From Clostridium sp. CAG:138 (GTDB taxonomy: Bacteria > Bacillota > Clostridia > Christensenellales > CAG-138), in NCBI GenBank assembly GCA_000435055.1, contig FR879689.1, positions 1-44,503 on the forward strand: DNA of 44,503 nucleotides. Direction: 5' to 3'. This document shows positions 43,271-44,503 of the stretch, one piece after another. The stretch's first letter is position 1. Each line of letters starts with the position of its first letter. A program made the position numbers and the translations under genes. The notes under the pieces were generated by a model. It was not told the origin of the DNA. It saw nothing but the letters and a program-made list of their open reading frames with translations, and searched no databases.

Positions 43271-44026
43271 ATGAAAAAACTGCTTGCTTTTGCTTCCGTG
43301 CTGATGCTCTTTCTTTGCTGCTTCAGCATTGCCGCCGTTGCGGATTCGCGGCGGGATGCGCCCGTTTCCGTTTCGCTCGATTTCCCTGCGGAGCAGATAA
43401 TCGTTCACGACCCGGAGGAAAGCTTAGGCTATGATGCTGCCGACGAATACTGTCTTGCGCATTCATCCGAGGTCACGATCCGCTTCTCCCTGCCCGCCGC
43501 CGCGGACCCCGCACGCAGTTTTGTTCAAATCGCCTACGACTTTTATGAACCACATTATTTCACCGACATGCCGACCGAAAACGGCTGCTATGTTTTCACA
43601 AGCAGCATAGACACAACGGACACAACGGGCTACCCCTTCAGCGATCTTCAGATTTATATCAATCAGGATTACGCTCCCTACGAACAATGGCCGAATCACC
43701 TTGTGAATATCTTTGCCGATGAAGCCAGTCTTAACGAATGGTGTTCGTATTTCGACGGCGTAAGCTGGGAATACCCCGAAGATACACCCGAAAATCCCAC
43801 ATATGTTCCCGAAGACCCGACCGAAATTCCCGAAGATCCGACAGATGTTCCCGAAAATCCCACGGATGTTCCCGAAGACCCGACAATCGAACCCGCTGCT
43901 CCGACAGATGTTCCCTCCCCGTCCGTTCCGTCAACAGGAACAGGTGCAATCATCGCATACGGCATCGCTTCAATCGTTTGCGGTGCGGGAACGGTTCTCT
44001 GCGGCAAACGCCGAACAAGAGGCTGA
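43271..44026 (+). CDS. Secreted, C-terminally anchored surface protein
   Basis: 251 residues. Signal peptide MKKLLAFASVLMLFLCCFSI with AxA-like AVADS cleavage. A globular part (25-165) has no recognised fold. A repeat tract of six 7-residue units (P-E-D/N-P-T-x-x) is at about 173-214. The end, VPSTGTGAIIAYGIASIVCG then GKRRTRG, has the layout of a sortase signal (variant of LPxTG), membrane span and basic tail. Cell wall anchoring is therefore likely. AAGGAGG precedes the ATG. Confidence 0.8.
   Translation: MKKLLAFASVLMLFLCCFSIAAVADSRRDAPVSVSLDFPAEQIIVHDPEESLGYDAADEYCLAHSSEVTIRFSLPAAADPARSFVQIAYDFYEPHYFTDMPTENGCYVFTSSIDTTDTTGYPFSDLQIYINQDYAPYEQWPNHLVNIFADEASLNEWCSYFDGVSWEYPEDTPENPTYVPEDPTEIPEDPTDVPENPTDVPEDPTIEPAAPTDVPSPSVPSTGTGAIIAYGIASIVCGAGTVLCGKRRTRG
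43787..43912 (+). repeat. Six 21-bp coding repeats
   Basis: Encodes PENPTYV, PEDPTEI, PEDPTDV, PENPTDV, PEDPTIE and PAAPTDV in a row. The stalk-like stretch may reach through the wall. Copy number can change by slippage. Confidence 0.85.
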
Positions 44027-44137
44027 TTGTTCCTGCACGACTGCTTTTTCATGGCCTTGAAGTTTTCAGTCCAAGTTCCTCTTTTCTCCCTTTCGGAACT
44101 ATGCTGTTGCAAATCTTCAAAGGCTTCTGTCTCCTTC

Positions 44138-44177
44138 AATAAACCCGCAGCACGACTTGACCCGCTGCGGGTTTATT
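44138..44177. terminator. Bidirectional terminator
   Basis: Perfect 14-bp inverted repeat AATAAACCCGCAGC and its complement (44138-44151 and 44164-44177), with T-rich flank GTTTTT on the plus side and A-rich on the other. It separates the surface protein from the convergent 3' end at 44299. Confidence 0.85.
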
Positions 44178-44298
44178 GTTTTTGCGGCGGCTCTGCCCAC
44201 GCTTCAAATAATCCGTTTTATGCATGTTTTCGAAAAAAAACGGATGCAAAGGCTTCTTCCGCCCCGCATCCTCTGACGTATACTTTTTTATTGCTTAA

Positions 44299-44502
44299 TC
44301 ATTTTTTCAAAATCAAAGCCGCCAAGGCCTCCGTCGCTGCTTTTTGCGCCGCTTGCGGCTCGGCCTGAGCTGCCGCAAACCCGAGAATGATTGGAATTGC
44401 CGCTTGCGAAAGCTCCGTTTGCCCTCCGCTGCGCGGCGAAAGGCGCAGTGCGGCAACTTCAAACATCACGCGCCATTCTTCAATTGCAGAGCGGCAGATT
44501 TC
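44299..44502 (-). CDS. 3' end of an unidentified gene
   Basis: 67 codons up to the window edge, ending at TGA (44299-44301). The frame reads EICRSAIEEWRVMFEVAALR, then TELSQAAIPIILGFAAAQAE, and ends ALAALILKK. The codons use the host pattern. A helical C-terminus like this could be that of a replication or helical ATPase subunit (for example DNA polymerase III delta-prime), but the match is too weak to name. An alternative frame ending FEKMIKQ lies over it. Confidence 0.5.
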   Translation of the reverse strand, partial: EICRSAIEEWRVMFEVAALRLSPRSGGQTELSQAAIPIILGFAAAQAEPQAAQKAATEALAALILKK

Positions 44503-44503
44503 C

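Overview
The window looks like a chromosome segment of a Gram-positive, spore-forming anaerobe of class Clostridia. The support is spoIVA with a sigma-E-like promoter, a murB-rapZ-whiA-dnaE-pfkA cluster, a methionyl T-box leader before metG, strong GGAGG ribosome binding sites, TTGACA/TATAAT promoters spaced 17 bp, and a COG1313-type radical SAM protein. I cannot place it below class level. All identifications come from reading motifs; no database search was run.

Region 1 (1 to about 11.2 kb) is a decayed, mosaic mobile element. It carries a stub that reads like the start of a MobV relaxase, two small HTH proteins, a CHC2 zinc-finger (primase-like) protein, a short piece resembling a serine-recombinase tail, a nuclease-like gene broken by a stop codon, and a 5'-truncated Vsr endonuclease. 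Set into this backbone are AT-rich genes for TIR-domain proteins: a TIR-helical-TIR protein (585 aa), an intact tandem-TIR protein (429 aa), a broken tandem-TIR paralogue, and a single-TIR protein coupled to an unknown 197-aa protein. A promoter with a LexA-type SOS box in its spacer points at the Vsr stub and the intact tandem-TIR gene. A lipoprotein gene and a cysteine-rich cytoplasmic protein form a separate two-gene operon. The element seems to end inside rlmD: the last ~85 codons of rlmD are an extension beyond the normal end of the methyltransferase, a known insertion point for elements of this type.

Region 2 (11.2 to 25.3 kb, minus strand) is core genome: rlmD, pfkA, dnaE, whiA, rapZ, murB, an orphan solute-binding-like protein, a radical SAM protein, and a PhoR/WalK-like kinase with its OmpR-type regulator. 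The yvcK gene usual between rapZ and whiA is absent.

Region 3 (25.5 to 32.6 kb, plus strand) holds an HtrA protease with a structured leader, glutamine-dependent NAD synthetase, dnaX and hisS. Region 4 (32.6 to 37.7 kb, minus strand) holds spoIVA, an HD-domain protein and T-box-controlled metG. Region 5 (37.7 kb to the end) is mixed: thymidine kinase, a deoxyribosyltransferase-like protein, a NYN-domain protein, a tandem array of 24-bp hairpin-forming repeats, two membrane proteins, a 20-codon hydrophobic ORF behind a strong promoter, pncC, a repeat-containing wall-anchored protein, and the 3' end of an unidentified gene.

The best candidate for an undescribed system is the set of tandem-TIR genes. 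They have the look of NAD-targeting immune effectors, but no known partner (SIR2, SLOG, macro or TPR) sits next to them. Several members carry premature amber codons, which suggests repeated inactivation.
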